Shown: positions 54,963 to 62,787 of the stretch, one piece after another | How the letters are laid out: the number at the start of each line of letters is the position of its first letter | Position numbering within the stretch: the first letter of the stretch is position 1 | NCBI RefSeq assembly: GCF_030464345.1 | Contig: NZ_VCYH01000001.1 | Location: forward strand, 1-64,000 | Direction: 5' to 3' | Source: Methanoculleus frigidifontis | Lineage (GTDB): Archaea; Halobacteriota; Methanomicrobia; Methanomicrobiales; Methanoculleaceae | DNA: 64,000 bases | The notes under the pieces: model-generated | Told to the model about the DNA's origin: nothing | The model's input: only the letters and a program-made list of their open reading frames with translations | Databases searched by the model: none | Made by a program: the position numbers and the translations under genes

Positions 54963-55444
54963 GTCCGCCACCCCCAGAGCCGGGCGAGGAGCGCGCTCGC
55001 GTGGACATGCGAGAGTCCCTGGATGGTCAGAATGGCGAGAACCGTCCCTGCAATGAAGTCGGACGCGGCAAAGCCCGCCTGCATGAAGCCGTAGATCACG
55101 AAGGTGGCGAGGACTGCCCCGGTCGTCCCGGCGTATCCCGGGTCGTGGCAGATGCGGTTGCCGATGAAGACCAGCACCGCAGCTGCAAGGCCGCCGGGGA
55201 TGCCGGCGACGAGGAGGCCGCATGCTGCGAGCAGGGTTCCGGCCGAGGCGTCCGGCGAACAGACGATGTTCCCCATCATATAGCCGCCGTGGATGGATCC
55301 TCCACCGTCCCGGATATCCCTGGCAATTGCGGATGCTCCACTGACTCCTCCTGTCCGGGGTAGCTGAAAAAGAATGTCGACCGTTACGAACAGGACCCAG
55401 CTGATTATCGTCGCTGCCAGGATGTGAATGAGTTCATCCAGCAT
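54959..55444 (-). CDS. ehaB: Eha-type membrane subunit B, first gene of the operon
   Basis: The 161-residue protein has four to five membrane helices and the segment GGGSIHGGYMMGNIVCSPDA. It is the first gene after a promoter, with TAGGAGTACTG before the ATG. I see no EhaA upstream, so the operon seems to begin at EhaB, or EhaA is too divergent to recognise. Confidence 0.7.
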   Translation of the reverse strand: MLDELIHILAATIISWVLFVTVDILFQLPRTGGVSGASAIARDIRDGGGSIHGGYMMGNIVCSPDASAGTLLAACGLLVAGIPGGLAAAVLVFIGNRICHDPGYAGTTGAVLATFVIYGFMQAGFAASDFIAGTVLAILTIQGLSHVHASALLARLWGWRT

Positions 55445-55481
55445 CAGTACTCCTACTATGGGAAAATACGTGCGGTCTATT

Positions 55482-55489
55482 CCATAAAG
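55482..55489 (-). promoter_or_regulatory. Promoter of the eha-fwd operon
   Basis: CTTTATGG on the coding strand lies about 40 bases before ehaB, giving a short leader with a ribosome binding site. No other promoter is obvious in the tightly overlapping operon, so about 11 kb may be one transcript. The remaining gap to 55758 holds a plus-strand TATA-like GTATATAATTC (55594-55604) and no gene. Confidence 0.5.
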
Positions 55490-55758
55490 GTTTTCATGGT
55501 ACCAAGTTCTCCGTTTCGTTCCGGCCGATAGGGTTTTGCACGTTCACCGAATGGAGCCGGCGGATCTCTGGCGTATAGTACTAGGTATATAATTCACAAA
55601 CCATATTTGTATCCCTCTTTATTTTGTCCGATAGCGGGTTGGAACGTCTTCTGATGTCCCTGAATACACCAACCCCGCATCCGGCGGAAAAGCGTTTTTC
55701 CCGGCAGAGATCCGCGTGCGTTATGTAGGTTTCCGACAAAACTCTTCCGGAGAGTGCT

Positions 55759-56814
55759 ATGTCACCCGGTCTGTCGCGCATCGATCCCCTTGTTCTTCTC
55801 TTCGTCATCGTCATCGTCGCTGCGGCGGCCGTTGCCTTCTGGCCGCTCCTTGATGTCGTTATTGTGGGCCTCTCCCTGGCCGTGGTGCTCCTGCCCGTGC
55901 ACCGCGCTCTCTCCCGTCGTCTGCCCGGGGCAGTGGCGGCAGGGCTGGTGGTGGCGGCCGTCGTCCTGATACTCCTCCTGGGATCCGGTTTCATGGCTGC
56001 TGTGCTCGCCCAGAACGCCCAGTATCTCGATCACATCCTGCAGACGATCTTCGACTGGGTGTGGGCACCTGCGGCGGAGCAGGCCATCCCACTTCCGATT
56101 CCGCCTGAGCAGATCGCCGGATGGGTCGGCGAACATGCCGACACGCTGCAGGCCGGCATCGCCGGATTTGCGGAGGCTGCCCCACTTTTCATCGTCAAGA
56201 TCTGCGTCTTCTTCCTCACCCTCTACATCGGCCTTCTGAAGGGCGACACGGTCAGGGACAGGCTGGTCGGCCATCTCCCGACGGCACTTAAGCGCGATAT
56301 CGGCCGGCTCTCGACGGTCACGGTCGACACACTCTATGCCATCTATGTGGTTCACGTGGCGACTGCGGTCATCACGTTCTTTCTCGCGCTGCCGTTTTTC
56401 TACTTCCTCGGCTACGGCCATATCCTCTTTTACTCAGTGATGGCGGCAGTTTTTCAACTGGTGCCGATCATCGGCCCGTCTCTTGTCATGCTCTTCCTCG
56501 GCGCCTTTGCTCTCTCCCAGGGGGATGCGCGGGGGGCACTGCTGGTAGCGCTGGTCGGGTATCCTATCGTCTGCGCACTGCCCGATATCTACTTCCGCCC
56601 GCTGATGATGGGGCGGCGTGCCAGCATTCACCCGGTGATCATGTGGATAGGGTTCTTCGGCGGCCTCGCCGCCATGGGTATTGTCGGATTCATCCTCGGC
56701 CCGCTCTTCATGGCGCTCCTGGTCGCCGGGTACGGGATTGCCGTCCGCGAGCTGACGAGGGCCCGGACTCTTCCCGGTGAGCGGGATCCGGTGTCCAATC
56801 TGACAAAATTATAA
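55759..56814 (+). CDS. AI-2E-family (UPF0118) membrane permease
   Basis: The 351-residue protein has about seven to eight membrane helices with a soluble insert after helix 3 (about 95-140), and the family motif FQLVPIIGPSLVMLFLGAFA followed by GRRASIHPVIMWIGFFGGL. The family includes AI-2 exporters and Na+/H+ antiporters; no substrate is implied. ATG 55759 follows GGAGAGTGCT. Confidence 0.85.
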   Translation: MSPGLSRIDPLVLLFVIVIVAAAAVAFWPLLDVVIVGLSLAVVLLPVHRALSRRLPGAVAAGLVVAAVVLILLLGSGFMAAVLAQNAQYLDHILQTIFDWVWAPAAEQAIPLPIPPEQIAGWVGEHADTLQAGIAGFAEAAPLFIVKICVFFLTLYIGLLKGDTVRDRLVGHLPTALKRDIGRLSTVTVDTLYAIYVVHVATAVITFFLALPFFYFLGYGHILFYSVMAAVFQLVPIIGPSLVMLFLGAFALSQGDARGALLVALVGYPIVCALPDIYFRPLMMGRRASIHPVIMWIGFFGGLAAMGIVGFILGPLFMALLVAGYGIAVRELTRARTLPGERDPVSNLTKL

Positions 56815-56842
56815 ATTTCCCGCCCATCCACTCTATAGGTGC

Positions 56843-56927
56843 GCGAGGGTTGCCGAGCCAGGTCAAAGGCGCAGGGCTTAGGACCCTGTCACGAAGGTGT
56901 TCGAGCGTTCGAATCGCTCCCCTCGCA
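56843..56927 (+). tRNA. tRNA-Leu (anticodon UAG)
   Basis: An 85-base class II tRNA. The acceptor stem GCGAGGG pairs with CCCTCGC, with A as discriminator. The anticodon stem CAGGG/CCCTG encloses CTTAGGA (anticodon TAG), a long variable arm follows, and the T arm is GAGCG-TTCGAAT-CGCTC. The 3' CCA is not encoded. A TATA-like TTATAAATTT ends about 25 bases upstream. Confidence 0.95.
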
Positions 56928-57017
56928 TGCAGCTACAACGATACTCCGTTTTACGATTACATCCAGAGGTCAATGGGCGGCGATTCCGCATTCTTTGGCC
57001 TGCTCTTTATGTTCGTA

Positions 57018-57167
57018 CTAGTATAGGTGCTTGTGACGTTCGCTGTAGTAATCTCGGTGTAGTATTGCGCCGACTAACTCCGTCATGATATCCCGGACCC
57101 TTGGCGGGGTGCGATCTGGTTCGTGGTTCCAACGGCGGTATGACTCGAGTGCGCATTCAGGTTCCAC
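57018..57167 (-). pseudogene. Possible gene remnant or 49-residue protein next to the tRNA
   Basis: From a GTG at 57167 the minus strand reads VEPECALESYRRWNHEPDRT and ends HRDYYSERHKHLY. The charged, helix-forming composition looks like a real protein C-terminus, but no start signal or family is recognised and the frame stays open upstream to about 57225. It may be a relic left beside the tRNA. The rest of the 56928-57250 gap shows nothing else. Confidence 0.25.
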
Positions 57168-57206
57168 TCCCGCATCTGCAGACCGACGGGAGCCGCCGTC
57201 GGAGGT

Positions 57207-57223
57207 ATGAAAAGGAAAAAAGA
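57207..57223 (-). terminator. T-rich terminator after the sulfur operon
   Basis: The coding strand downstream of the second YeeE gene reads TTCTTTTTTCCTTTTC, a typical archaeal poly-T end. Confidence 0.45.
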
Positions 57224-57250
57224 ACCGGGTTTTAAACTACTGTCCGGAGA

Positions 57251-57829
57251 TCAGAGACCCAGGTACTCGATCCCGGAGAGGATGGCGACGATCAGAATGA
57301 CCATCGGAACAATCACCGCCCGGGGATGGACGCCGAAAAGTTCGGGTATCGTCGTGTCGGGAATTTTTCCCCGTTGCAGAACCGATGCATCCAGACGGGG
57401 GTAGAGTTCGGCAAAGATCGCGGCACCTATGAGAATTCCGACCACCCCTCCGAAGAGAGCGTCGAGCGCTCCCGATCCGACTGCACCGGCGACCGTTCCG
57501 GGGCAATATCCGAGGACAGCAAACCCGCACCCGAAGATGATTCCTCCGAGCACCGTGGTGCCTATCGATCCCGGCTTGATGCTGAGGCTGGCAAGACCAA
57601 GGTGTATCAGCAGATAGACGCCCACCATGCCGACAGCCACCGCAGAGAGCATCACCTTTACCACGGTGAAATCATAGAGGAGGAGTTGCCCGATGATGAC
57701 GTCGTACCTGGTGACGCCCCCGAGCTGGAGGAAGACCCCGAACGCAACACCCATCACCAGCCCCAGAAGCCGTTGCAAGGACTGATTCCGGCGAAGGCGC
57801 TGCAGAGCGCCGCCGTCACGCTCTCTCAT
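57251..57829 (-). CDS. YeeE/YedE-type sulfur transporter, half 2
   Basis: The 192-residue membrane protein has about five helices and the family Cys motif FGCGFAVLGYCPGT. YeeE/YedE (TsuA-like) proteins carry thiosulfate or related sulfur species with Cys residues along the path. It forms a split pair with the gene before it, overlapping by ATGA. ATG 57829 is chosen from that overlap. Confidence 0.8.
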   Translation of the reverse strand: MRERDGGALQRLRRNQSLQRLLGLVMGVAFGVFLQLGGVTRYDVIIGQLLLYDFTVVKVMLSAVAVGMVGVYLLIHLGLASLSIKPGSIGTTVLGGIIFGCGFAVLGYCPGTVAGAVGSGALDALFGGVVGILIGAAIFAELYPRLDASVLQRGKIPDTTIPELFGVHPRAVIVPMVILIVAILSGIEYLGL

Positions 57830-58329
57830 GGGGCGATCACCCCGTAGAGCAGAAAGGCGACGATGATTCCGCTTACAAAGAAGACGACGACAGCGATCCA
57901 ACTTGCTATCGCCAGTTGCAGTGTCCCGGAGATCCCGTGCCCGCTTGTACAGCCTCCCGCCCATCGGGCACCAAGGCCCATCAGAACGCCCCCGACAAGC
58001 GCGACTGCGAGCCGGAGAAGGCTGCTCGATCCGAATGCTGCCTCAAATGTCGAGGGGACCCAGATGAGAGCGAACTCACCCTGCATGATCGCTGTGATGA
58101 AGGCTCCGATGACAATGCCCAGAACAAGCATCCATTCCCAATCGATCTGCGGGACGAATTTCCTGTAGTAGGACTTTTCAAGCACCGCATCGCCGCGGAT
58201 AGCCCGTTCTATCATCCCGCTCGTTCGGGCATAGGCCGTCGAACAGCCGAGAGGTCTGCCCGAGAGGAGGAAGGTAAACCAGCTGAGAATGCCTATCCCC
58301 AGGCCGGCGAGGTAGGGAGTCCAGTCCAT
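57826..58329 (-). CDS. YeeE/YedE-type sulfur transporter, half 1
   Basis: The 167-residue membrane protein has about four to five helices and two conserved Cys sites, GRPLGCSTAYA and AGGCTSGHGISG. Together the two genes equal one full-length YeeE. ATG 58329 follows AGGGGGTGGTCGC; an ATG seven codons upstream overlaps the MBL-rhodanese gene. Confidence 0.8.
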   Translation of the reverse strand: MDWTPYLAGLGIGILSWFTFLLSGRPLGCSTAYARTSGMIERAIRGDAVLEKSYYRKFVPQIDWEWMLVLGIVIGAFITAIMQGEFALIWVPSTFEAAFGSSSLLRLAVALVGGVLMGLGARWAGGCTSGHGISGTLQLAIASWIAVVVFFVSGIIVAFLLYGVIAP

Positions 58330-58342
58330 GCGACCACCCCCT

Positions 58343-59707
58343 TCAGACATATCCTGCCGCATAATGCCCGGTAATCCCGCCAGCCGCATTATATACCCTG
58401 GTAAATCCCTTCTGTTTGAGGATGCTGCATGCCAGGCTCGACCGGTGCCCTGTTCTGCACATCACGATGACGGGTTGGTCGGGGTCGAGGTCGGTGAACC
58501 GCGTTCTCAGGTCGGGAGCAGGGATATTGATAGCCCCCTCGACATGTCCCTCCATATACTCCGCCGGGGACCGTACATCAACGACCTGTACCGCTTCCTG
58601 TTCGAGCATCGCGCGGGTCTGTACGGGCGAGATCAGGGGGATGTAATCGGTGGCGCATCCGGCCATGACCCAGGCATGGGTCCCTCCCTCGAGGTAGCCG
58701 ACGGTCCGGTCAAGTCCGACCCGGCGGAGCATGGTGACTGCGTCGCGGCACTGTGCGGGATTGTCGGCAACGAGCAGAATGTCTCTGTCGGGTGGGAGCG
58801 TCCATCCTGCAAACGTGGAGAAGTTGCTGGCGATATCGATGTGGTAGCTCCCGGGAATGTGCTGCCCTCCGAACGCCGTGTAATCGCCGACGGTGAGCAC
58901 GATGGTGTCGTCCTGTTCCGCCCGGACCCTGAACTCTTCCGGGGCCATGGGACGGATCTCCGGGAGCGTCCTGGTGAGTGGCGGACCCTGGCGGTTGATC
59001 TCGCTGCACCGGCTGAAATGATCGGGTGCCGGGGGCATATCCTCGGTGAGGGATCGGATGAACTCTTCTCTGTCGGCGATAGTCAGAGCCTGGTTGTACT
59101 TCCGCTCGTAGCCGAGGGTGGAGAACCGCATCGCGCCCATCGCCCTGCCGCAGAGGGAACCCGCACCGTGGGAGGGGAACACCATGCAGGAGTCGGGCAG
59201 GCTGAGGATCTTCTCGTGCAGGTTCTCATGCAGGATGCCTGCAAGGTCGCGTGCCCTTCCGGGGAAGAGATCCGGCCGTCCCACATCACCGACAAACAGC
59301 GTGTCTCCGGGGAATATAGCAACCGGATCATCCCCCCGGGAGCGATCCGTGACCACGTAGGTCACGCCGTCCGGTGTATGCCCGGGGGTATCCCGGACCT
59401 CAAAGAGGATATCCTCGATCTCGAATCGGGTGCCATCCGCAACCGGGATGTGCTCGAACTCGCAGTTGCCTGATGCCGGTGCGTATATCCCTGCCCCGGT
59501 GATATCGGCGAGATCCATATGTCCTGAGACGAAGTCGGCGTGGAGATGCGTCTCCAGGACATGCGTGATCTCGAGACCGAGATCCTTGGCGGCATCGAGG
59601 TACCTGCCGACATCGCGTGCCGGATCGACGATTGCGCACGTTTTGCTAGCTCCGATGAGATAGGAGCTGTGCGCGATCCCAGGAATGAATAACTGTTGGA
59701 TGAACAT
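58343..59707 (-). CDS. MBL-fold/double-rhodanese protein (persulfide dioxygenase-like)
   Basis: The 454-residue protein starts with a glyoxalase II-type MBL domain (THLHADFVSGH, DTPGHTPDGV, GDTLFVGDVGRPDL) as in persulfide dioxygenases. A first rhodanese domain (about 265-355) has lost its active-site Cys. A second (about 365-454) keeps it in VIVMCRTGHRSS. It starts the operon with the two YeeE halves and should process imported sulfane sulfur. In a strict anaerobe a dioxygenase role is doubtful; thiol or persulfide transfer is an alternative. Confidence 0.85.
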   Translation of the reverse strand: MFIQQLFIPGIAHSSYLIGASKTCAIVDPARDVGRYLDAAKDLGLEITHVLETHLHADFVSGHMDLADITGAGIYAPASGNCEFEHIPVADGTRFEIEDILFEVRDTPGHTPDGVTYVVTDRSRGDDPVAIFPGDTLFVGDVGRPDLFPGRARDLAGILHENLHEKILSLPDSCMVFPSHGAGSLCGRAMGAMRFSTLGYERKYNQALTIADREEFIRSLTEDMPPAPDHFSRCSEINRQGPPLTRTLPEIRPMAPEEFRVRAEQDDTIVLTVGDYTAFGGQHIPGSYHIDIASNFSTFAGWTLPPDRDILLVADNPAQCRDAVTMLRRVGLDRTVGYLEGGTHAWVMAGCATDYIPLISPVQTRAMLEQEAVQVVDVRSPAEYMEGHVEGAINIPAPDLRTRFTDLDPDQPVIVMCRTGHRSSLACSILKQKGFTRVYNAAGGITGHYAAGYV

Positions 59708-60157
59708 GCTGAACCACCAAATCTTCTACGAGCAGAGGATTACCCGAGGACCAGATAAATGCATCCTGAAACACCGATGAAGAAAAGTACCGTCAGAAGA
59801 ATCGCTGCCCTCAGGGAATCCGTGATCCGGCAGCCTCCGGCGCCATCAGGAAGGCGTTCACCCGGTGGTTCGGGAAAAGAAACGAATTGGAGGCACAGAA
59901 GGCCACAAGGAGGTCAGGGCCTTCGAAGAAGAGAAATCGCAGATCTCTCTTCCTGGTGTGCTTCAAGCCTCTTTTTCGATAGTTCGTCGTTTATGAATCA
60001 TGCATCTCTCTTTGGAATCCGCTGCGACGGCTTTGAGCATGACGGGATGTTCTCCTGCTCCCGTTTGCCGGTTCCCTGCAGAAAGTCTATACCTCTCCAC
60101 GCAAATACGATTCTTATGGACGACCTTCCCGGCTGCGATGCCGGCAGCGGGTGCCGC
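59708..60157. other. Intergenic region upstream of the EFR1 gene
   Basis: The frame of the EFR1 gene stays open from 59759, but nothing before residue 134 of that frame resembles the family. No separate gene is seen. An in-frame ATG at 60116-60118 (MDDLPGCDAG) is an alternative start for EFR1. Confidence 0.4.
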
Positions 60158-60967
60158 ATGAAGACCGCCATCTACTACTTCACCGGAACCGGCAACTCAC
60201 TTGCAGCAGCACAACGGATCGCGGCAGATCTCGGGGACGCGGTTCTCATCCCTATCGCATCGCTGCAGAGCACCTCGGGTGAGATCACTCCGCAGGCAGA
60301 CCGGGTCGGAATCGTCTGCCCGGTCTACGACTGCGGGGTGCCGGTCATGGTTGCAGAATTTGCAGCGAGGCTCGACCTGTCACGGGCAGCGTACACGTTC
60401 GCGATCGTCACGATGGGCGGCATGGGTGTTTCGGCCCTCCACCAGCTGAACGGGATCTTCCGGGAACGCCAGGGCAGAGGACTCGATGCCGGGTTTGCGG
60501 TCAGGATGCCCGGAAATTTCCCGCCGCTCTACCGGCCGCCTGCCGGCAAAAAGTGCGATAGAACCCTTGCGGCAGCAGATGAACGGCTCGGAGCGATCGC
60601 AGAGGCGATCGGCTGCGGCCGTGCCGTCCCGCCGCGGTTTGCCCCGTTCTCTACGCTGGCGAAGGCCATATCCTACGGATCGTTTGCAAAGAGCGTTCAC
60701 GAGGCGGACAAGGACTTTTCGGTATCGGATGCCTGCACCGGATGCGGCACCTGCGCCAGGGTCTGTCCGGCGGGCAACATCACACTCGAACGCGGTCGCC
60801 CGGCATGGAACCACCGCTGCGAGCTCTGCTGCGCCTGTCTCCATTTTTGCCCGGTCGAGGCGATCCAGCTCCACGTGATGCGGGGCACAGAAGGACGCGG
60901 GCGGTACCGGCATCCGGACCTGACGGTCGCGGATATGCGGGTGCAGCGGGAGGGCGGCACCTTCTGA
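60158..60967 (+). CDS. EFR1-type flavodoxin-ferredoxin protein
   Basis: The 269-residue protein joins an N-terminal flavodoxin domain (IYYFTGTGNSLAAAQRIA, FMN phosphate loop) with a C-terminal pair of [4Fe-4S] sites (CTGCGTCARVCPAGN and CELCCACLHFCPVEA). Such proteins move electrons between ferredoxin-type and flavin carriers; the partner is unknown. The start MKTAIYYFTGTGNS is chosen from the flavodoxin fold. Confidence 0.85.
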   Translation: MKTAIYYFTGTGNSLAAAQRIAADLGDAVLIPIASLQSTSGEITPQADRVGIVCPVYDCGVPVMVAEFAARLDLSRAAYTFAIVTMGGMGVSALHQLNGIFRERQGRGLDAGFAVRMPGNFPPLYRPPAGKKCDRTLAAADERLGAIAEAIGCGRAVPPRFAPFSTLAKAISYGSFAKSVHEADKDFSVSDACTGCGTCARVCPAGNITLERGRPAWNHRCELCCACLHFCPVEAIQLHVMRGTEGRGRYRHPDLTVADMRVQREGGTF

Positions 60968-61510
60968 GGGCGGTTGCATGCGGGGTTTTGATCGCGGCAA
61001 ACGAACCGGAATGCCGGGCGGCACCCGCGCCAGAGGATCCGGGAAGCAGTGATGACGATCTCATTCGTCCCCGTACTCCGGCACCTGCGCCGACTGCTCC
61101 TGCCGAATCGTCACCGGAGGCGCGTCGCAGGGGATCGTAACCCGCGGTCTGATTCCCTTTGTCCGGCTCTTTTTTTGACGTCCACGGTCTGGCAGGGCAG
61201 CATGAAACATTTCGGGTGCATCCTCTGCGGGCCATTTGCGTGGACACCTGCCCGAGGGGTGCCGTCGGGTACGCGTCGGCGGGGAAATGACGTGAGGGTA
61301 ACTATCAGGCGCTTGACAACCCGCACCGGTGACAGCCACGTTGCGGCCTCGGAGGAGCCCGGGCTCCATGCAGAGGGCGTGCGCCAGATTCTGTGAAGTT
61401 CCCTGTGTACGAGCATCTTACCGGGTCGATGAACAATTCCGCGGTGTGCAAGCGCCCGGTTGCGCACGTGAAAGGCTCTATCCAGCCGCTGAACCACCCA
61501 AACCTTTATG
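60968..61510. other. Intergenic region with one possible tiny ORF
   Basis: Directly after the EFR1 stop an ATG at 60977 opens 24 codons (MRGFDRGKRTGMPGGTRARG then SGKQ), reminiscent in composition of DUF5320 tails but too short to support. The rest of the 540-base gap has no gene. A T-run (CTCTTTTTTTG, 61171-61181) could end the EFR1 transcript. Confidence 0.25.
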
Positions 61511-61531
61511 CTATTATGCGCATACGTGTAC
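61511..61531 (+). promoter_or_regulatory. 21-bp promoter element, copy 1
   Basis: CTATTATGCGCATACGTGTA plus C, 31 bases before the DUF5320 gene. It is identical in 18 of 21 positions to an element before the second NifX-like gene at 62403-62423. Confidence 0.6.
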
Positions 61532-61561
61532 TATATCTCATACAGATGAGGTGAATGAAGT

Positions 61562-61789
61562 ATGCCAGGTTTTGATGGTACCGGACCCGCTGGACAGGGT
61601 CCGATGACAGGACGGCGCATGGGACGGTGCGTCCCGGCGCAGGTACAGACCGGAAGCGAACAGGGTTCTGGCGCACAGGCCGCTCCCCAGGCCGCCCAGG
61701 GCCCGGTGTACGGCCTCGGCAGAGGCGGACAGCCACGGGGCTGCGGCAGAGGTTTCGGCGGCGGGCGACGGCGAAGGTGCTTCTGGTAA
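61562..61789 (+). CDS. DUF5320 small Gly/Arg-rich protein
   Basis: The 75-residue protein has the DUF5320 N-terminus MPGFDGTGPAGQGPMTGRRM, a Gln/Ala linker, and a Gly-Arg-Cys tail (RGCGRGFGGGRRRRCFW). The family accompanies NifX/NifB-like and MinD/Mrp-like ATPase genes in anaerobes; its biochemical role is unknown. AGGTGAATGAAGT precedes the ATG. It is the first gene of the cluster. Confidence 0.85.
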   Translation: MPGFDGTGPAGQGPMTGRRMGRCVPAQVQTGSEQGSGAQAAPQAAQGPVYGLGRGGQPRGCGRGFGGGRRRRCFW

Positions 61790-61810
61790 ATTGCAGACGG
61801 TGATCAGTCA

Positions 61811-62167
61811 ATGAAGATTGCAATTGCCAAAGAGGGTACCCGGGTCTCCGAGCACTTCGGACACTGCGAAGGGTACGCGATATACCGGATCGAGAACTCG
61901 ACCCTTGTCAGGGAGGACGACCTTGCAAGCCCCGGCCACGAGCCCGGACGGCTCCCGGCGTTTCTGCACGAGCACGGGGTCGACCTCGTGATTGCGGGCG
62001 GAATGGGGCCTCGCGCCGTCGAGATCTTTACCCGGAACGGCATTGAGGTCATCCTTGGTGTCAGCGGCGCCGTTGACAGCGCTGCAGAGGAATACGCCGC
62101 AGGAAGTCTCGCAGCGGGTGAAAGCTCGTGCCATCACGGGCATGAGAGCTGCGACGGAACGCATTAA
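61811..62167 (+). CDS. NifX/NifB-like (dinitrogenase cofactor-binding fold) protein, copy 1
   Basis: The 118-residue protein has the FeMo-cofactor-binding fold (MKIAIAKEGTRVSEHFGHCE; GVDLVIAGGMGPRAVEIFTR) and a His/Cys-rich tail (SSCHHGHESCDGTH) that could bind metal. No nif structural genes are nearby, so it is more likely an iron-sulfur or metal-cluster carrier than a nitrogenase factor. It follows the DUF5320 gene after 21 bases and is cotranscribed. Confidence 0.85.
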   Translation: MKIAIAKEGTRVSEHFGHCEGYAIYRIENSTLVREDDLASPGHEPGRLPAFLHEHGVDLVIAGGMGPRAVEIFTRNGIEVILGVSGAVDSAAEEYAAGSLAAGESSCHHGHESCDGTH

Positions 62168-62402
62168 ACGAAGGTATGCGGCCATGCCGGGAACCTTGCG
62201 CTGCCTCGATCCGATGCTCGCCCGGTTTCTGTGTGGATGGCGCAGACTGCACGTATCCCCAAGACTCGGGTCCGGCCCCGGCCCCGGAATGCTCGCGGTC
62301 GAACCGATGGATCGATTATCAGTGTCTTTGGACACATCCGACGGGTGTTCCCGGAGGCATCTGATCAATACTATTATTACCACGCACCGTCGAATCAGAC
62401 GG
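62168..62402. other. Intergenic region between the two NifX-like genes
   Basis: The 235 bases hold no gene. ATCGATTATCAGTG at about 62310-62323 matches a segment before the FAD-Rieske operon. AT-rich CAATACTATTATTACC (62367-62382) precedes the 21-bp promoter element. Confidence 0.3.
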
Positions 62403-62423
62403 TTATTACGCTCATACGTGTAC
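62403..62423 (+). promoter_or_regulatory. 21-bp promoter element, copy 2
   Basis: TTATTACGCTCATACGTGTA plus C, 29 bases before the second NifX-like gene, matching copy 1 in 18 of 21 positions and in distance. It implies that this gene and the ATPases form a second unit under the same control. Confidence 0.6.
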
Positions 62424-62451
62424 AAAAAACGAACGAGGAGTTGAATTCAGT

Positions 62452-62787
62452 ATGAAGATCTGTGTTACAGCACGTGCCTCCGGAATCGAGGCACCGGTAG
62501 AAGAGCGATTTGGAAGAGCACCCTACTTTGTCTTCGTCGATACGGAGACCGGTGAGGCGCAGAGTATAGCGAACGGTTTTGCCGATGCAGCAGGCGGGGT
62601 CGGGCCTCGCGCCATGCAGGTTGTCGTCGATGGCGGAGCAGAGGTTCTGATCACCGGGCAGATGGGCGGGAATGCCGCGAGAGCGCTGCAGGCATCCGGC
62701 ATCAAGGCCTATACCTACCGTGGCGCCGGCCGTGTGGCGGACGCAGTAGAAGAGTATTCCGCCGGGAACCTCCAGCCGCTGCTGTGA
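62452..62787 (+). CDS. NifX/NifB-like (dinitrogenase cofactor-binding fold) protein, copy 2
   Basis: The 111-residue protein has the same fold as copy 1 (EERFGRAPYFVFVDTETGEA; VLITGQMGGNAARALQASGI) without the His/Cys tail. Its stop overlaps the GTG start of the ATPase gene, so they are coupled. GAGGAGTTGAATTCAGT precedes the ATG. Confidence 0.9.
   Translation: MKICVTARASGIEAPVEERFGRAPYFVFVDTETGEAQSIANGFADAAGGVGPRAMQVVVDGGAEVLITGQMGGNAARALQASGIKAYTYRGAGRVADAVEEYSAGNLQPLL

Noticed and set aside
60977-61051. 24-codon Arg/Gly-rich ORF after the EFR1 gene
   Set aside because: Too short and without supporting context to call a gene, although its composition recalls DUF5320.
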